Of a stretch of DNA of 64,000 nucleotides, positions 32,851 to 42,035 are shown one piece after another (position 1 is the stretch's first letter; each line of letters opens with the position of its first letter). The notes under the pieces are model-generated. The model was given only the letters and a program-made list of their open reading frames with translations. It made no database searches and was not told the origin of the DNA. This DNA is from Thaumasiovibrio sp043421945 (GTDB taxonomy: Bacteria; Pseudomonadota; Gammaproteobacteria; Enterobacterales; Vibrionaceae): contig JBHOGO010000013.1 in NCBI GenBank assembly GCA_043421945.1, positions 13,636 to 77,635 on the forward strand, given 5' to 3'. Both the position numbers and the translations under genes were made by a program.

Positions 32851-34209
32851 ATGGCATTCAGTGCAGTAATTCTTGCTGCGGGTAAAGGTACCCGTATGTA
32901 CTCCAATCTTCCTAAAGTGTTACATACTTTAGCAGGTAAGCCGATGGCGAAGCATGTTATCGATACATGCCAAGGGTTAGGCGCTGAAAATATCCACTTA
33001 GTCTACGGGCACGGTGGCGAGAAGATGAAACAAGTGCTGAGTGAGGAGCCTGTACAGTGGGTACTTCAAGCAGAACAATTGGGTACTGGTCATGCGGTCA
33101 ACAGCGCCTCTGCAGGCCTTGGTGATGATGAGCAAGTGCTCGTTCTCTATGGTGACGTGCCATTAATCAGTGAGCAAACACTTGAAAACCTATTAGAGGC
33201 TCAGCCTACTGGTGGTATTGCGCTGTTAACGGTTGTTCTGGATGACCCTACGGGGTACGGACGTATTATTCGTCGTAATGGCCCAGTGGTAGCGATTGTT
33301 GAGCAGAAAGATGCAACAGAGCAGCAGCAGCTAATCAATGAGATTAATACTGGTGTATTGGTTGCTAATGGCGGCGACCTTAAACGTTGGCTATCAGAGT
33401 TAAAGAACTATAACTCTCAAAATGAGTACTACCTCACTGACATTATCTCTATCGCTCATAATGAGGGACGTGCTGTTGAAGCTGTTCACCCTGAAAGTGC
33501 GATTGAGGTCGAAGGGGTTAATAACCGTATTCAATTGGCTCGCCTGGAGAGAGCTTATCAAGCGCATCAAGCCGAGCGTTTACTCGAACAAGGCGTGATG
33601 TTGAGAGATCCTGCTCGCTTTGATCTGCGAGGCTCTTTGCAGTGCGGTACCGACGTTGAAATCGATGTTAATGTTATTATCGAGGGCCAGGTAACGCTAG
33701 GCGATAACGTCCAAATTGGTGCTGGCTCAGTACTGAAGGATTGCGAGATTGACGATAATACCGTGATTCGTCCCTACTCAGTGATTGAAGGGGCGACCGT
33801 TGGCGAAGATTGTACGGTTGGTCCATTTGCGCGTTTGCGTCCTGAAGCTGAACTAGTGGGTGACTCCCATGTTGGTAATTTTGTTGAAGTGAAGAAGACG
33901 CGTATCGGACGTGGCTCAAAAGCAAACCACCTAACCTATCTTGGTGACGCTGAAATTGGTGACCGCGTTAACATTGGTGCGGGTACGATTACGTGTAACT
34001 ACGATGGCGTAAATAAATTTAAAACAGAGATTGCAGACGATGTGTTTGTTGGGTCTGATACACAGCTGATTGCACCCGTTAAAGTGGGACAAGGTGCGAC
34101 GATCGGTGCTGGTGCAACGATCAATAAAGATGTGGGTGATGACGAGTTAGTGATTACTCGAGCACCTGCTCGTACTATCAAAGGTTGGAAGCGTCCAACC
34201 AAGAAATAG
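32851..34209 (+). CDS. glmU: Bifunctional N-acetylglucosamine-1-P uridyltransferase / glucosamine-1-P acetyltransferase
   Basis: Makes UDP-GlcNAc, the precursor of peptidoglycan and lipopolysaccharide, in two steps. The N-terminal uridyltransferase has the nucleotide loop LAAGKGTRMYS (residues 8-18), with the LYGDVPL segment; the C-terminal left-handed beta-helix of hexapeptide repeats (from about residue 250) carries the acetyltransferase site (NFVEVKKTRIG, NYDG). The 452 residues match the family. The start ATG 32851 has AAGGA 7 bases upstream; the upstream in-frame extension from 32791 is unsupported. It follows the atp operon as in Vibrio and E. coli. Confidence 0.97.
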   Translation: MAFSAVILAAGKGTRMYSNLPKVLHTLAGKPMAKHVIDTCQGLGAENIHLVYGHGGEKMKQVLSEEPVQWVLQAEQLGTGHAVNSASAGLGDDEQVLVLYGDVPLISEQTLENLLEAQPTGGIALLTVVLDDPTGYGRIIRRNGPVVAIVEQKDATEQQQLINEINTGVLVANGGDLKRWLSELKNYNSQNEYYLTDIISIAHNEGRAVEAVHPESAIEVEGVNNRIQLARLERAYQAHQAERLLEQGVMLRDPARFDLRGSLQCGTDVEIDVNVIIEGQVTLGDNVQIGAGSVLKDCEIDDNTVIRPYSVIEGATVGEDCTVGPFARLRPEAELVGDSHVGNFVEVKKTRIGRGSKANHLTYLGDAEIGDRVNIGAGTITCNYDGVNKFKTEIADDVFVGSDTQLIAPVKVGQGATIGAGATINKDVGDDELVITRAPARTIKGWKRPTKK

Positions 34210-34230
34210 TATTAATGCTATAGAAGTACA

Positions 34231-34260
34231 AGAGAGACACCTTAGGTGTCTCTTTTTTTA
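34231..34260 (+). terminator. Rho-independent terminator of glmU
   Basis: Stem AGAGACACC/GGTGTCTCT with loop TTA and a run of eight T residues, 21 bases after the glmU stop. Confidence 0.92.
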
Positions 34261-34469
34261 TGCGCAAAATGCAATTATTCCCTTTGCAAATTGCATTCTT
34301 GGTGTGAATATTTCGTGGTTAATATCCATGTTTGCAGTATGTTTGTCATATTTGTCAGGCGTTATCATTCCAACACATTGATAGATAATGTGTTTATTCC
34401 TGTTAAAAAAGTTGGCTCATCTTATGCAACTTATCCGTCATCGCACATAACATTATCTAGGAGTTAATG

Positions 34470-34844
34470 ATGGCGGAAATGAAGAAAAGCATCGCTGCGC
34501 GTATTAAAGAAGCGCGTGAGTGGAAAGGTTTAACGCAGGTTTATATGGCTAAGACTTTGAATGTCGCTCGTCAAACATACTTAGACTTAGAAACGGGGAA
34601 AACTGAGCCCAAAGTGCGCTTGTTGTCAGAGATTGCGACATTGACTGAACGTCCCTTAACTTGGTTTATTTATGGTGATCAGGGTTTAGAAATCATTGAG
34701 AGTGAATATAAGCCAGAAATAGAGACATTACTGCGCCATTTCAGTCGACTCCCAAATGTGGCTCGTGCTGCTATATTGGAACAAAGCATACAAATGGCAG
34801 AGTTTATGGCTGACTACACATACACGCTGACCAAAAAGAACTAG
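34470..34844 (+). CDS. XRE-type HTH regulator, paralogue 1
   Basis: A 124-residue DNA-binding protein. Residues 6-65 form a helix-turn-helix of the XRE/Cro family: AARIKEAREWKGLTQVYMAK for the first helices, then VARQTYLDLETGKTEP where the recognition helix is expected, followed by TERPLTWFIYGD. The C-terminal 50 residues are helical and probably dimerise. The start at 34470 is preferred over 34467 because TAGGAG then sits 6 bases upstream. Its own promoter lies between it and the glmU terminator. The target is unknown; it has a close paralogue 240 bases downstream. There are no toxin, phage or mobile genes beside it. Confidence 0.85.
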   Translation: MAEMKKSIAARIKEAREWKGLTQVYMAKTLNVARQTYLDLETGKTEPKVRLLSEIATLTERPLTWFIYGDQGLEIIESEYKPEIETLLRHFSRLPNVARAAILEQSIQMAEFMADYTYTLTKKN

Positions 34845-35080
34845 CTAGCTCAACAATAGTTCACTAGATCTTGTTACATGTTGCATATAGATGCTATGTG
34901 CGTCACTTTAGGCAGTTTTGTTATATTCTGTCTTTATAATTTACCAATCATTCATAGTTGTCACAAATCACACCAACTAACAATGCACTGCCCATTTACA
35001 TGGGCATAATCATTGAACAGGTAAGATGCACAACCTATGCTGATATTATTGACCTAAGTATTGATAGAGGTGATAAGGAT

Positions 35081-35473
35081 ATGGACGTAACGCGCGCTGA
35101 AGTTGCTGCCCGAATTCGTGATGCACGTGAGTGGCAGAATATTACACAAGTTGCAATGGCCAAGAGTTTGGATGTGGCGCGCCAAACATACCTGGACCTA
35201 GAAACGGGCAAAACAGAACCCCGTATTTCGGTATTATTGAGAATAGCGGAATTAACACAGCGACCAATTTCATGGTTTTTGTATGGTGATAACGAGCAGG
35301 GATTGGATCAAGTAGAGCGAGATGATATCCAACGCATGTTGCAGCTATTGTCGGAGCTGCCGCGTGATATGCGTCAAACGTTATTGAAACAGAACATACA
35401 GCTGTTCAATTATTTAAATGATTACAACGATGCTCGCATCCCATCTCCGCTGTTTGAGAAAAAACTAGCGTAG
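35081..35473 (+). CDS. XRE-type HTH regulator, paralogue 2
   Basis: A 130-residue relative of the gene upstream: by hand I count 43 identical residues in 66 over the HTH part, including an unbroken VARQTYLDLETGKTEP. The C-terminal part is far less alike (ELPRDMRQTLLKQNIQLFNYL versus RLPNVARAAILEQSIQMAEFM), though it keeps the pattern. The start ATG 35081 has GAGGTG 8 bases upstream; the longer frame from a TTG at 34958 has no ribosome-binding site. Regulation of its neighbour, of itself or of ilv is possible, but nothing here shows it. Confidence 0.85.
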   Translation: MDVTRAEVAARIRDAREWQNITQVAMAKSLDVARQTYLDLETGKTEPRISVLLRIAELTQRPISWFLYGDNEQGLDQVERDDIQRMLQLLSELPRDMRQTLLKQNIQLFNYLNDYNDARIPSPLFEKKLA

Positions 35474-35507
35474 TTATCGGGTGAGTGGATTAACCAACGA
35501 ATGAAAT

Positions 35508-35535
35508 AACGCCTCCCTTGTTAGGAGGCGTTTTT
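35508..35535. terminator. Bidirectional terminator between the regulator pair and ilvA
   Basis: Stem CGCCTCC/GGAGGCG (35510-35516 with 35524-35530) with a 7-base loop and TTTTT on the plus side; the minus side has a weaker T-rich stretch. It can serve both convergent units. Confidence 0.82.
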
Positions 35536-35596
35536 GATTGTATCAAGCAATTGTTTTTTCTTCTCTCGATGGGTGCTTATATCGAGTTAAATCCAC

Positions 35597-37153
35597 TTAG
35601 TGTGCAAGAAAAAACTGAAAGGCTTGATTATCAGTCTCATCTTTCCAGTGATACCCAAGCTCACGTAAATGGCTAGTGAAAGAGAGTAGGTCATGATCAT
35701 CTAGCTCGAACCCACAAAGTACACGTCCGTAGTCCGCACCGTGATTTCGATAGTTGAATAAACTGATATTCCACTGTGTCCCAAGTGTGTTCAAGAAGCG
35801 TAATAGCGCACCGGGGTACTCCGGGAACTCAAAGCTATAAAGCCTCTCTTTCATCGCTTTAGAAGGACGGCCACCAATCATATAGCGGACATGCTGCTTC
35901 GCCATCTCATCATCACTGAGGTCGACGACTGGATAGCCGCCACGACGAAGATCATTGATGATGCTATCGAGTTCTGACTGCCCTTGCTGAAGACGAACAC
36001 CAACAAAGACGTTAGCCAAGCTATCATCACTATAACGATAGTTGAATTCGGTAACCGCTCGTCCGCCAATCAGTGAGCAAAAGTCTAAAAAAGCACCGGG
36101 GCGTTCTGGAATAGTGACGGCCAATAAGCCTTCTCGCTTTTCACCAAGCTCACAACGCTCCGAGACATAACGTAGTCCATGGAAGTTAAAGTTGGCGCCT
36201 GATAAAACCGCACTCATTTTCTGATCTTTTATACCATGCTGCTCAGTATATTTTTTAAGACCAGCAAGTGATAAAGCCCCCGAAGGTTCTGCGATAGCAC
36301 GGGTGTCTTCAAAGATATCTTTGACCGCCGCACAGATTTCATCACTACTGACGGTGATAGAGTCATCAAGGTACTGCTGACAAAGGCGGAATGTTTCGAC
36401 ACCAATTCGCTTCACTGCAACGCCGTCAGCAAACATACCGACTTGGCTAAGTGAGACGGGTTCACCAGCGTCTAATGCGGCTCTTAAGCAGGCAGAGTCT
36501 TCTGCTTCAACACCAATAACCTTGATATGAGGCATCAGTTGCTTGATCAGTACCGCAACACCAGCCGCAAGACCACCGCCACCGACAGGAACAAAGACAT
36601 AGTCTAAGTGACTATTTTGCTGAATTAGCTCCATGCCTAGCGTCCCTTGTCCAGCGATCACCGAAGGGTGATCAAAAGGGGGAACAAAGGTATAGCCGTG
36701 CTCTTGAGAAAGCGCTTCTGCGTGGGCTTTCGCTTCATCGAAGTTATTGCCGTGTAAGATAACCTCACCTCCAAAGCCTTTTACCGCTTCAACTTTGATA
36801 GATGGAGTGATTTTCGGCATCACAATGATGGCCTTAACACCCAGCTTTGTGCCAGATAGTGCTAAACCTTGAGCATGGTTACCCGCAGATGCTGTGATAG
36901 CACCGGCTTGCTTTTGCTCTTCCGTTAGCTGCGCCATCATGTTGTAGGCGCCACGTAACTTGAATGAATGAACCGGCTGACGGTCTTCACGTTTAAGTTG
37001 GACGTGATTACCAAGGCGAGAAGACAAGCGAGTTAAGTGTTGAAGTGGTGTGACGACAGCCACTTCATACACCGGTGCTCGTAACGTTTCTCGCAAGTAA
37101 TCAGCTCCACTTTGCAGGGAATCGTCTTCTTGCGTTAAGCGAGCATGTGACAT
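35597..37153 (-). CDS. ilvA: Threonine ammonia-lyase, biosynthetic
   Basis: The PLP enzyme that turns threonine into 2-oxobutanoate, the first step toward isoleucine. The Schiff-base lysine is K65 in HSFKLRGAY, and the glycine-rich phosphate loop is VGGGGLAAG. Two C-terminal ACT-like regulatory domains (after about residue 330; SFEFPEYPGALLRFLNTLG is the second) give isoleucine feedback, which marks the biosynthetic enzyme rather than catabolic TdcB. Length 518, as expected. It is the last gene of ilvLGMEDA, 2 bases after ilvD. Confidence 0.97.
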   Translation of the reverse strand: MSHARLTQEDDSLQSGADYLRETLRAPVYEVAVVTPLQHLTRLSSRLGNHVQLKREDRQPVHSFKLRGAYNMMAQLTEEQKQAGAITASAGNHAQGLALSGTKLGVKAIIVMPKITPSIKVEAVKGFGGEVILHGNNFDEAKAHAEALSQEHGYTFVPPFDHPSVIAGQGTLGMELIQQNSHLDYVFVPVGGGGLAAGVAVLIKQLMPHIKVIGVEAEDSACLRAALDAGEPVSLSQVGMFADGVAVKRIGVETFRLCQQYLDDSITVSSDEICAAVKDIFEDTRAIAEPSGALSLAGLKKYTEQHGIKDQKMSAVLSGANFNFHGLRYVSERCELGEKREGLLAVTIPERPGAFLDFCSLIGGRAVTEFNYRYSDDSLANVFVGVRLQQGQSELDSIINDLRRGGYPVVDLSDDEMAKQHVRYMIGGRPSKAMKERLYSFEFPEYPGALLRFLNTLGTQWNISLFNYRNHGADYGRVLCGFELDDHDLLSFTSHLRELGYHWKDETDNQAFQFFLAH

Positions 37154-37155
37154 AC

Positions 37156-38997
37156 TTATTCCTCTAACAGGCTTTTATCGCGTACAGCACCTTTATCGGC
37201 ACTGGTTGCCATACTTGCGTAGGCTTTCAGTGCAAAAGAGACTTCACGTTGGCGGTTACGAGGCTTCCAACCACGTTGTTCTGCTTCTGCTCGACGCGTA
37301 GCTAAGGTCTGATCGTCGACGGCAAGCTCAATACTGCGGTTAGGGATGTGGATGCGAATCGTGTCACCACTTTCAACTAAACCAATGGTGCCGCCATTCG
37401 CAGCTTCTGGTGAGGCGTGACCAATCGATAGGCCACTGGTGCCACCAGAGAATCGACCATCAGTGATCAGTGCACACTCTTTCCCTAATCCCATCGATTT
37501 CAGGTAAGTGGTAGGGTAGAGCATCTCTTGCATACCCGGTCCGCCTTTAGGACCTTCGTAGCGGATAACGACAACATCACCCGCTTTTACTTCTCCACCC
37601 AAAATGCCTTCAACAGCGCTCTCTTGGCTTTCAAAAACAACCGCAGGACCTTCAAAGATTAAACAGCTTTCATCAACACCAGCTGTTTTGACAATGCAGC
37701 CATCCAAAGCAATATTGCCTGACAGAACGGCTAAACCGCCATCTTGGCTAAAGGCATGTTCTTTATTACGAATACAGCCGTTCTCACGATCGTTATCTAC
37801 GGTGTCCCAGCGACACTCTTGAGAGAATGCTTCTGTCGTACGAATACCTGCAGGTCCAGCGCGGAAGAAGGTATCAACGTCCTTATCTTTGCTGAGAACA
37901 ATATCGTACTGTTCCAGGGTCTCTTTCTGCGTTTGGCCAAGCACGTTATAGCATTCGCTATTAAGTAGTCCAGCGCGATCAAGCTCCCCAAGAATACCAA
38001 TCACTCCACCAGCACGGTGAACATCTTCCATGTGATACTTTTGTGTCGAAGGGGCAACTTTACAAAGATGTGGAACTCGACGAGACATCTTGTCGATATC
38101 GTCCATATTGAAGTCAATATCGCCTTCTTGTGCCGCAGCTAAGAGGTGAAGAACGGTGTTTGTTGATCCCCCCATTGCAATATCAAGTGCCATGGCGTTT
38201 TCAAAGGCTTGCTTGTTAGCAATACTACGTGGCAGTGCTGACTCATCGTTTTGCTCGTAGTAGCGTTTAGTCAGTGCCACGATGCGTTTACCGGCATTCA
38301 CAAATAGCTCACGTCGGTCGGCGTGTGTGGCGAGCATGGAGCCGTTGCCAGGCTGGCTAAGGCCAAGCGCTTCTGTCAGGCAGTTCATGGAGTTCGCGGT
38401 AAACATGCCAGAACATGAGCCACATGTCGGGCAGGCTGAACGTTCGATCTGTTCACTCTGCTCATCTGAAACGTTTGGATCGGCACCTTGGATCATCGCA
38501 TCAACGAGATCGAGCTTGATCAATTGATCCGACAGTTTGGTTTTGCCTGCTTCCATGGGGCCACCGGAGACAAAGATAACTGGGATATTCAGGCGTAGTG
38601 ATGCCATCAACATGCCAGGGGTGATTTTGTCACAGTTGGAAATACACACCATCGCATCCGCACAGTGTGCGTTGACCATATATTCGACGGAGTCTGCAAT
38701 AAGCTCACGAGAAGGTAGTGAGTAAAGCATGCCACCATGACCCATCGCGATACCGTCATCGACAGCGATAGTGTTGAACTCTTTGGCGATACCACCCGCT
38801 TCTTCGATTTCACGGGCGACAAGTTGACCAAGGTCTTTGAGGTGAACATGGCCAGGAACAAATTGCGTGAATGAGTTCACGACGGCAATAATAGGCTTAC
38901 CAAAGTCTTCGTCTTTAACACCTGTTGCACGCCAAAGTGCTCGAGCACCGGCCATGTTACGGCCATGAGTAGTGGTTGCTGATCTATATTTAGGCAT
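37156..38997 (-). CDS. ilvD: Dihydroxy-acid dehydratase
   Basis: The iron-sulfur enzyme (613 residues) that dehydrates 2,3-dihydroxy-isovalerate and -methylvalerate in valine and isoleucine synthesis. Cluster ligands are in CISNCDKITPGM and ACPTCGSCSGM, with the metal lysine and DGIAMGHGGM region; the C-terminal GRFSGGTSGLSIGH is diagnostic. It starts with MPKYRSATTTHGRNMAGARA and lies 13 bases after ilvE in the operon. Confidence 0.98.
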   Translation of the reverse strand: MPKYRSATTTHGRNMAGARALWRATGVKDEDFGKPIIAVVNSFTQFVPGHVHLKDLGQLVAREIEEAGGIAKEFNTIAVDDGIAMGHGGMLYSLPSRELIADSVEYMVNAHCADAMVCISNCDKITPGMLMASLRLNIPVIFVSGGPMEAGKTKLSDQLIKLDLVDAMIQGADPNVSDEQSEQIERSACPTCGSCSGMFTANSMNCLTEALGLSQPGNGSMLATHADRRELFVNAGKRIVALTKRYYEQNDESALPRSIANKQAFENAMALDIAMGGSTNTVLHLLAAAQEGDIDFNMDDIDKMSRRVPHLCKVAPSTQKYHMEDVHRAGGVIGILGELDRAGLLNSECYNVLGQTQKETLEQYDIVLSKDKDVDTFFRAGPAGIRTTEAFSQECRWDTVDNDRENGCIRNKEHAFSQDGGLAVLSGNIALDGCIVKTAGVDESCLIFEGPAVVFESQESAVEGILGGEVKAGDVVVIRYEGPKGGPGMQEMLYPTTYLKSMGLGKECALITDGRFSGGTSGLSIGHASPEAANGGTIGLVESGDTIRIHIPNRSIELAVDDQTLATRRAEAEQRGWKPRNRQREVSFALKAYASMATSADKGAVRDKSLLEE

Positions 38998-39010
38998 TTT
39001 TCATATTTCC

Positions 39011-39955
39011 TTATTGTGCCGCATCCGCTGGGTATACGTAATCTAACCAGCCCCACTTGTCTTCTGTGGTGCCATTGAACAGCCCAAAGTAATCGGCTTG
39101 TAGCTCTTTAGTGATCGGGCCGCGCTTGCCTGTACCGACCTCAATTTGATCGATAGTGGCAACAGGCACAATTTCGGCTGCTGTACCCGTCATGAAGACT
39201 TCATCGGCAAGGTATAGCGCTTCACGAGCAATGTTTTCTTCTCGAACGACGTAGCCTTTATCACGGGCAATTGTCATGATTGAATCGCGAGTGATGCCTG
39301 GCAAAATAGCGCTGGTGGTTGGTGGGGTGATGATGACGCCATTTTTGATAACGAAAATGTTCTCACCAGCACCTTCTGATAGGTAGCCATCGACACTCAG
39401 TGCAATGCCTTCATCGTAGCCATGGCGGCGAGCTTCACCACCCACTAATAGCGAAGATAGGTAGTTACCACCCGCCTTTGCTGCAGTAGGAATCGTATTC
39501 GGTGCAGCACGATTCCAGCTTGAAATCATCGCTGCAACACCATTTTCAAGTGCTTCTTCACCAAGGTAGGAGCCCCAAGGGAAAGCAGCAATAATCAATT
39601 CCATTTCGGTGCCTACAGGAGGACATACCCCAAGGCCGACATTACCCACAAAACCTAATGGGCGAATGTAGGCACTATCGAGTTTGTTTTGACGTATTGT
39701 TTCGCGTGTTGCTTCCATGATTTCATCAACAGAGTAAGGAATAGGGAAGCGGTAGATTTTTGCTGAATCCTTCAAGCGTTGGGCATGTTCACGATGGCGG
39801 AATACAATTGGTCCTTTTGGGGTGTTGTAGCAGCGAACCCCTTCAAAGACAGATGTGCCGTAGTGCATTGCGTGAGTGAGCACGTGAACTTTTGCATCAG
39901 CCCAAGGAAGCATTTCACCATTAAACCAAATGTAGTCTGCTGTTTTCGTAGCCAT
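39011..39955 (-). CDS. ilvE: Branched-chain amino acid aminotransferase
   Basis: A fold-type IV PLP aminotransferase (314 residues) that makes the last step to valine, isoleucine and leucine. The PLP lysine is in AAKAGGNYLSSLLV, and SEGAGENIFVI and GTAAEIVPV line the cofactor. HYGTSVFEGVRCY is typical. The start ATG 39955 has AAGGA well placed upstream; the frame extends to 39976 without support. It follows ilvM by 11 bases. Confidence 0.97.
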   Translation of the reverse strand: MATKTADYIWFNGEMLPWADAKVHVLTHAMHYGTSVFEGVRCYNTPKGPIVFRHREHAQRLKDSAKIYRFPIPYSVDEIMEATRETIRQNKLDSAYIRPLGFVGNVGLGVCPPVGTEMELIIAAFPWGSYLGEEALENGVAAMISSWNRAAPNTIPTAAKAGGNYLSSLLVGGEARRHGYDEGIALSVDGYLSEGAGENIFVIKNGVIITPPTTSAILPGITRDSIMTIARDKGYVVREENIAREALYLADEVFMTGTAAEIVPVATIDQIEVGTGKRGPITKELQADYFGLFNGTTEDKWGWLDYVYPADAAQ

Positions 39956-39966
39956 TTTTGCCGTCC

Positions 39967-40251
39967 TTATGCGCAAATTTTTTGTTGTAGGTTATTGTTT
40001 GGGAGTGAGTCGTTGGCGATCTTTGTGACCTCAACCGTACGAACGTCCCAAAGCTTCTCTATTTGATTGGTCAGAAACGAAATAGGACGATCACTATCGA
40101 CGATGATTTCTACGCTTGCAATCTTGCTTTCATGATTTTGCGTACCTGCGACCTGTCTTACGACGAAACCTCGGTGACGAACGACACGAAGAACACGCTC
40201 TAATAGCACGGGCTTATCGTCAGCTTTAATGTCGATTAAGTATCTTTGCAT
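39967..40251 (-). CDS. ilvM: Acetolactate synthase II small subunit
   Basis: A 94-residue single ACT-domain regulatory subunit that stabilises IlvG. The N-terminus MQRYLIDIKADDKPVLLERV and VRHRGFVVRQV fit the ACT fold (beta-alpha-beta). The start ATG 40251 lies one base after the ilvG stop, so translation is coupled; the longer frame to 40323 lies within ilvG and is rejected. Position in ilvGMEDA supports the call. Confidence 0.95.
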   Translation of the reverse strand: MQRYLIDIKADDKPVLLERVLRVVRHRGFVVRQVAGTQNHESKIASVEIIVDSDRPISFLTNQIEKLWDVRTVEVTKIANDSLPNNNLQQKICA

Positions 40252-40252
40252 G

Positions 40253-41899
40253 TTAAGTGTTCTCCAGCATTTCGTTATTAGACGCACCGGGTGGTACAAG
40301 GGGCCATACATTCTCTTCTTCATCGATCAGTACGTGAAGGAGGTAGGCCGTTTCACTTTCCAGCATTTCTTTCAGAGCTGGCTCAACTTCTTCTTTGGTT
40401 GTAATGGTCTTACCCGGAATATCAAAGGCTTTCGCGAGCATGACGAAATCAGGGTTATCATCTAGAATGGTTTCACTGTGACGGCCATCGAAAAACAGTG
40501 ATTGCCACTGGCGTACCATGCCGAGTCGTTGGTTGTTCAGTAGCACGACCTTGACAGGGATTTGGCGGCGCTTCAATGTCCCTAGCTCTTGGATATTCAT
40601 CATGAATGAGCCATCACCCGTGATAAGAATCGATTGGTCATTAGGCCTTGCGACAGAAGCTCCCATCGCCGCTGGAAGTCCAAAGCCCATCGTCCCTAAA
40701 CCTGCAGAGGTGATAAAGTTTTGCGGCTCACGGGGTTGAATATGTTGTGCAGCCCACATCTGGTGTTGACCCACATCTGTCGAAACCATTGAGGTATCCG
40801 GCATCATGTCCGATAACTGCTTTAACAACCTTGGTGCATAAATGAGCTCGCCGGGATGGTCATAGCGCCACTTAAAGTCGCTTCTTAAGCTTTCGCTGTG
40901 CTTGATCCAAGGGGTGATATCTTGATGAAGTGCCAATTGTGATAAAGCGGCAGGGATCTCGCTACGAACTGGTGCATTGGCGTGGCGTAGTTTGTGAATC
41001 TCTGCGGCATCGATGTCGATATGAATGACTTTCGCGTTAGGGGCAAAGGTATCTAGCTTACCAGTAACACGGTCATCGAATCGTGCGCCAACGACGATTA
41101 ATAAATCACACTCTTGCACTATGAGGTTTGCTGCTTTGGTGCCATGCATTCCCAGCATGCCAAGATAGTGAGGGTCGTGTCGTTCAATTGTGCCTAGACC
41201 TTTGAGGGTACTGACTGATGGCATTGGATTAAGGCGTAGGAAGTCACGCACTGATTCTGTGGCATGACCGAGTTGTACGCCACCTCCCACATAGAGAACA
41301 GGTCGCTGACTCTGTGAAAGCACAGCTTGCGCCTTGTTGATCTCTTCTGCACTGGCAATAGGCTGTGGTGGTGGTGTAAACCTTGATTCAAGATGAACGG
41401 GTACTTGAGCTAATTGGACGTCTTTCGCAATATCAACAATGACAGGTCCTGGTCGGCCTGATTTAGCAACTTCAAAGGCTTCAGATAAGGTGGGTGCTAA
41501 TTCAGCGATATCGGTAACTAGGTAGCTATGCTTGGTACATGAAAGTGACATGCCGATAACGTCCATTTCTTGGAACGCATCCGTGCCGATATGGGTACTG
41601 GCTACCTGCCCAGTGATGGCGACTAATGGAACCGAATCCAAAAATGCATCGGCAAGCCCTGTAACGAGGTTGGTTGCTCCTGGGCCTGAGGTTGCCATGC
41701 AAACGGCAACGTCTTGAGTGGCGCGAGCCATCCCAATTGCGGCCATTGCTGCACCTTGCTCATGACGGCATAAAATATGCTCAATACCACCATCATACAG
41801 TGCATCATATATGGGCATGATTGCACCGCCAGGGTAGCCGAATATCTTGTTCGCTCCCTGTTTTTGCAGTGTTTGTACTACCAACTCTGCCCCTGTCAT
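40253..41899 (-). CDS. ilvG: Acetolactate synthase II large subunit
   Basis: The TPP- and FAD-dependent catalytic subunit (548 residues) that condenses pyruvate with pyruvate or 2-oxobutanoate. The catalytic glutamate is in CRHEQGAAMAA, FAD contacts are in the middle domain (GMLGMHGTKAAN), and the TPP motif is GDGSFMMNIQELGT. The gene is intact, unlike the frameshifted ilvG of E. coli K-12. Two adjacent ATG codons exist; 41899 has AAGGAG at 6 bases. It is preceded by a leader peptide gene and an attenuator. Confidence 0.97.
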   Translation of the reverse strand: MTGAELVVQTLQKQGANKIFGYPGGAIMPIYDALYDGGIEHILCRHEQGAAMAAIGMARATQDVAVCMATSGPGATNLVTGLADAFLDSVPLVAITGQVASTHIGTDAFQEMDVIGMSLSCTKHSYLVTDIAELAPTLSEAFEVAKSGRPGPVIVDIAKDVQLAQVPVHLESRFTPPPQPIASAEEINKAQAVLSQSQRPVLYVGGGVQLGHATESVRDFLRLNPMPSVSTLKGLGTIERHDPHYLGMLGMHGTKAANLIVQECDLLIVVGARFDDRVTGKLDTFAPNAKVIHIDIDAAEIHKLRHANAPVRSEIPAALSQLALHQDITPWIKHSESLRSDFKWRYDHPGELIYAPRLLKQLSDMMPDTSMVSTDVGQHQMWAAQHIQPREPQNFITSAGLGTMGFGLPAAMGASVARPNDQSILITGDGSFMMNIQELGTLKRRQIPVKVVLLNNQRLGMVRQWQSLFFDGRHSETILDDNPDFVMLAKAFDIPGKTITTKEEVEPALKEMLESETAYLLHVLIDEEENVWPLVPPGASNNEMLENT

Positions 41900-41982
41900 C
41901 ATATTCTCCTTGCCTGTCCTAGTGCTCTTTATCTACACATTAGTGAATAACTATTCTGTGTAGAGTCCTTGCCGCTAAATGT

Positions 41983-42014
41983 AAAAAAGCCCCCGTACTT
42001 TTCAGTGCGGGGGC
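41983..42014 (-). terminator. ilv attenuator terminator
   Basis: Read on the minus strand, an 11-bp stem with one G-T wobble (42014-42004 with 41999-41989), 7 of its pairs G-C, has a 4-base loop and is followed by six T residues. It lies 22 bases after the leader peptide stop and about 80 bases before ilvG, the place of a classical attenuator. Confidence 0.92.
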
Positions 42015-42035
42015 TTTGCGTTTGCTGTATGCGCC

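Noticed and set aside
34246..34467. Plus-strand open frame of 73 codons after glmU
   Set aside because: It begins inside the glmU terminator T-run, has no ribosome-binding site and covers the promoter region of the first XRE gene.
34958..35080. N-terminal extension of the second XRE regulator from a TTG
   Set aside because: The paralogue lacks such an extension, and ATG 35081 has a well-placed GAGGTG.
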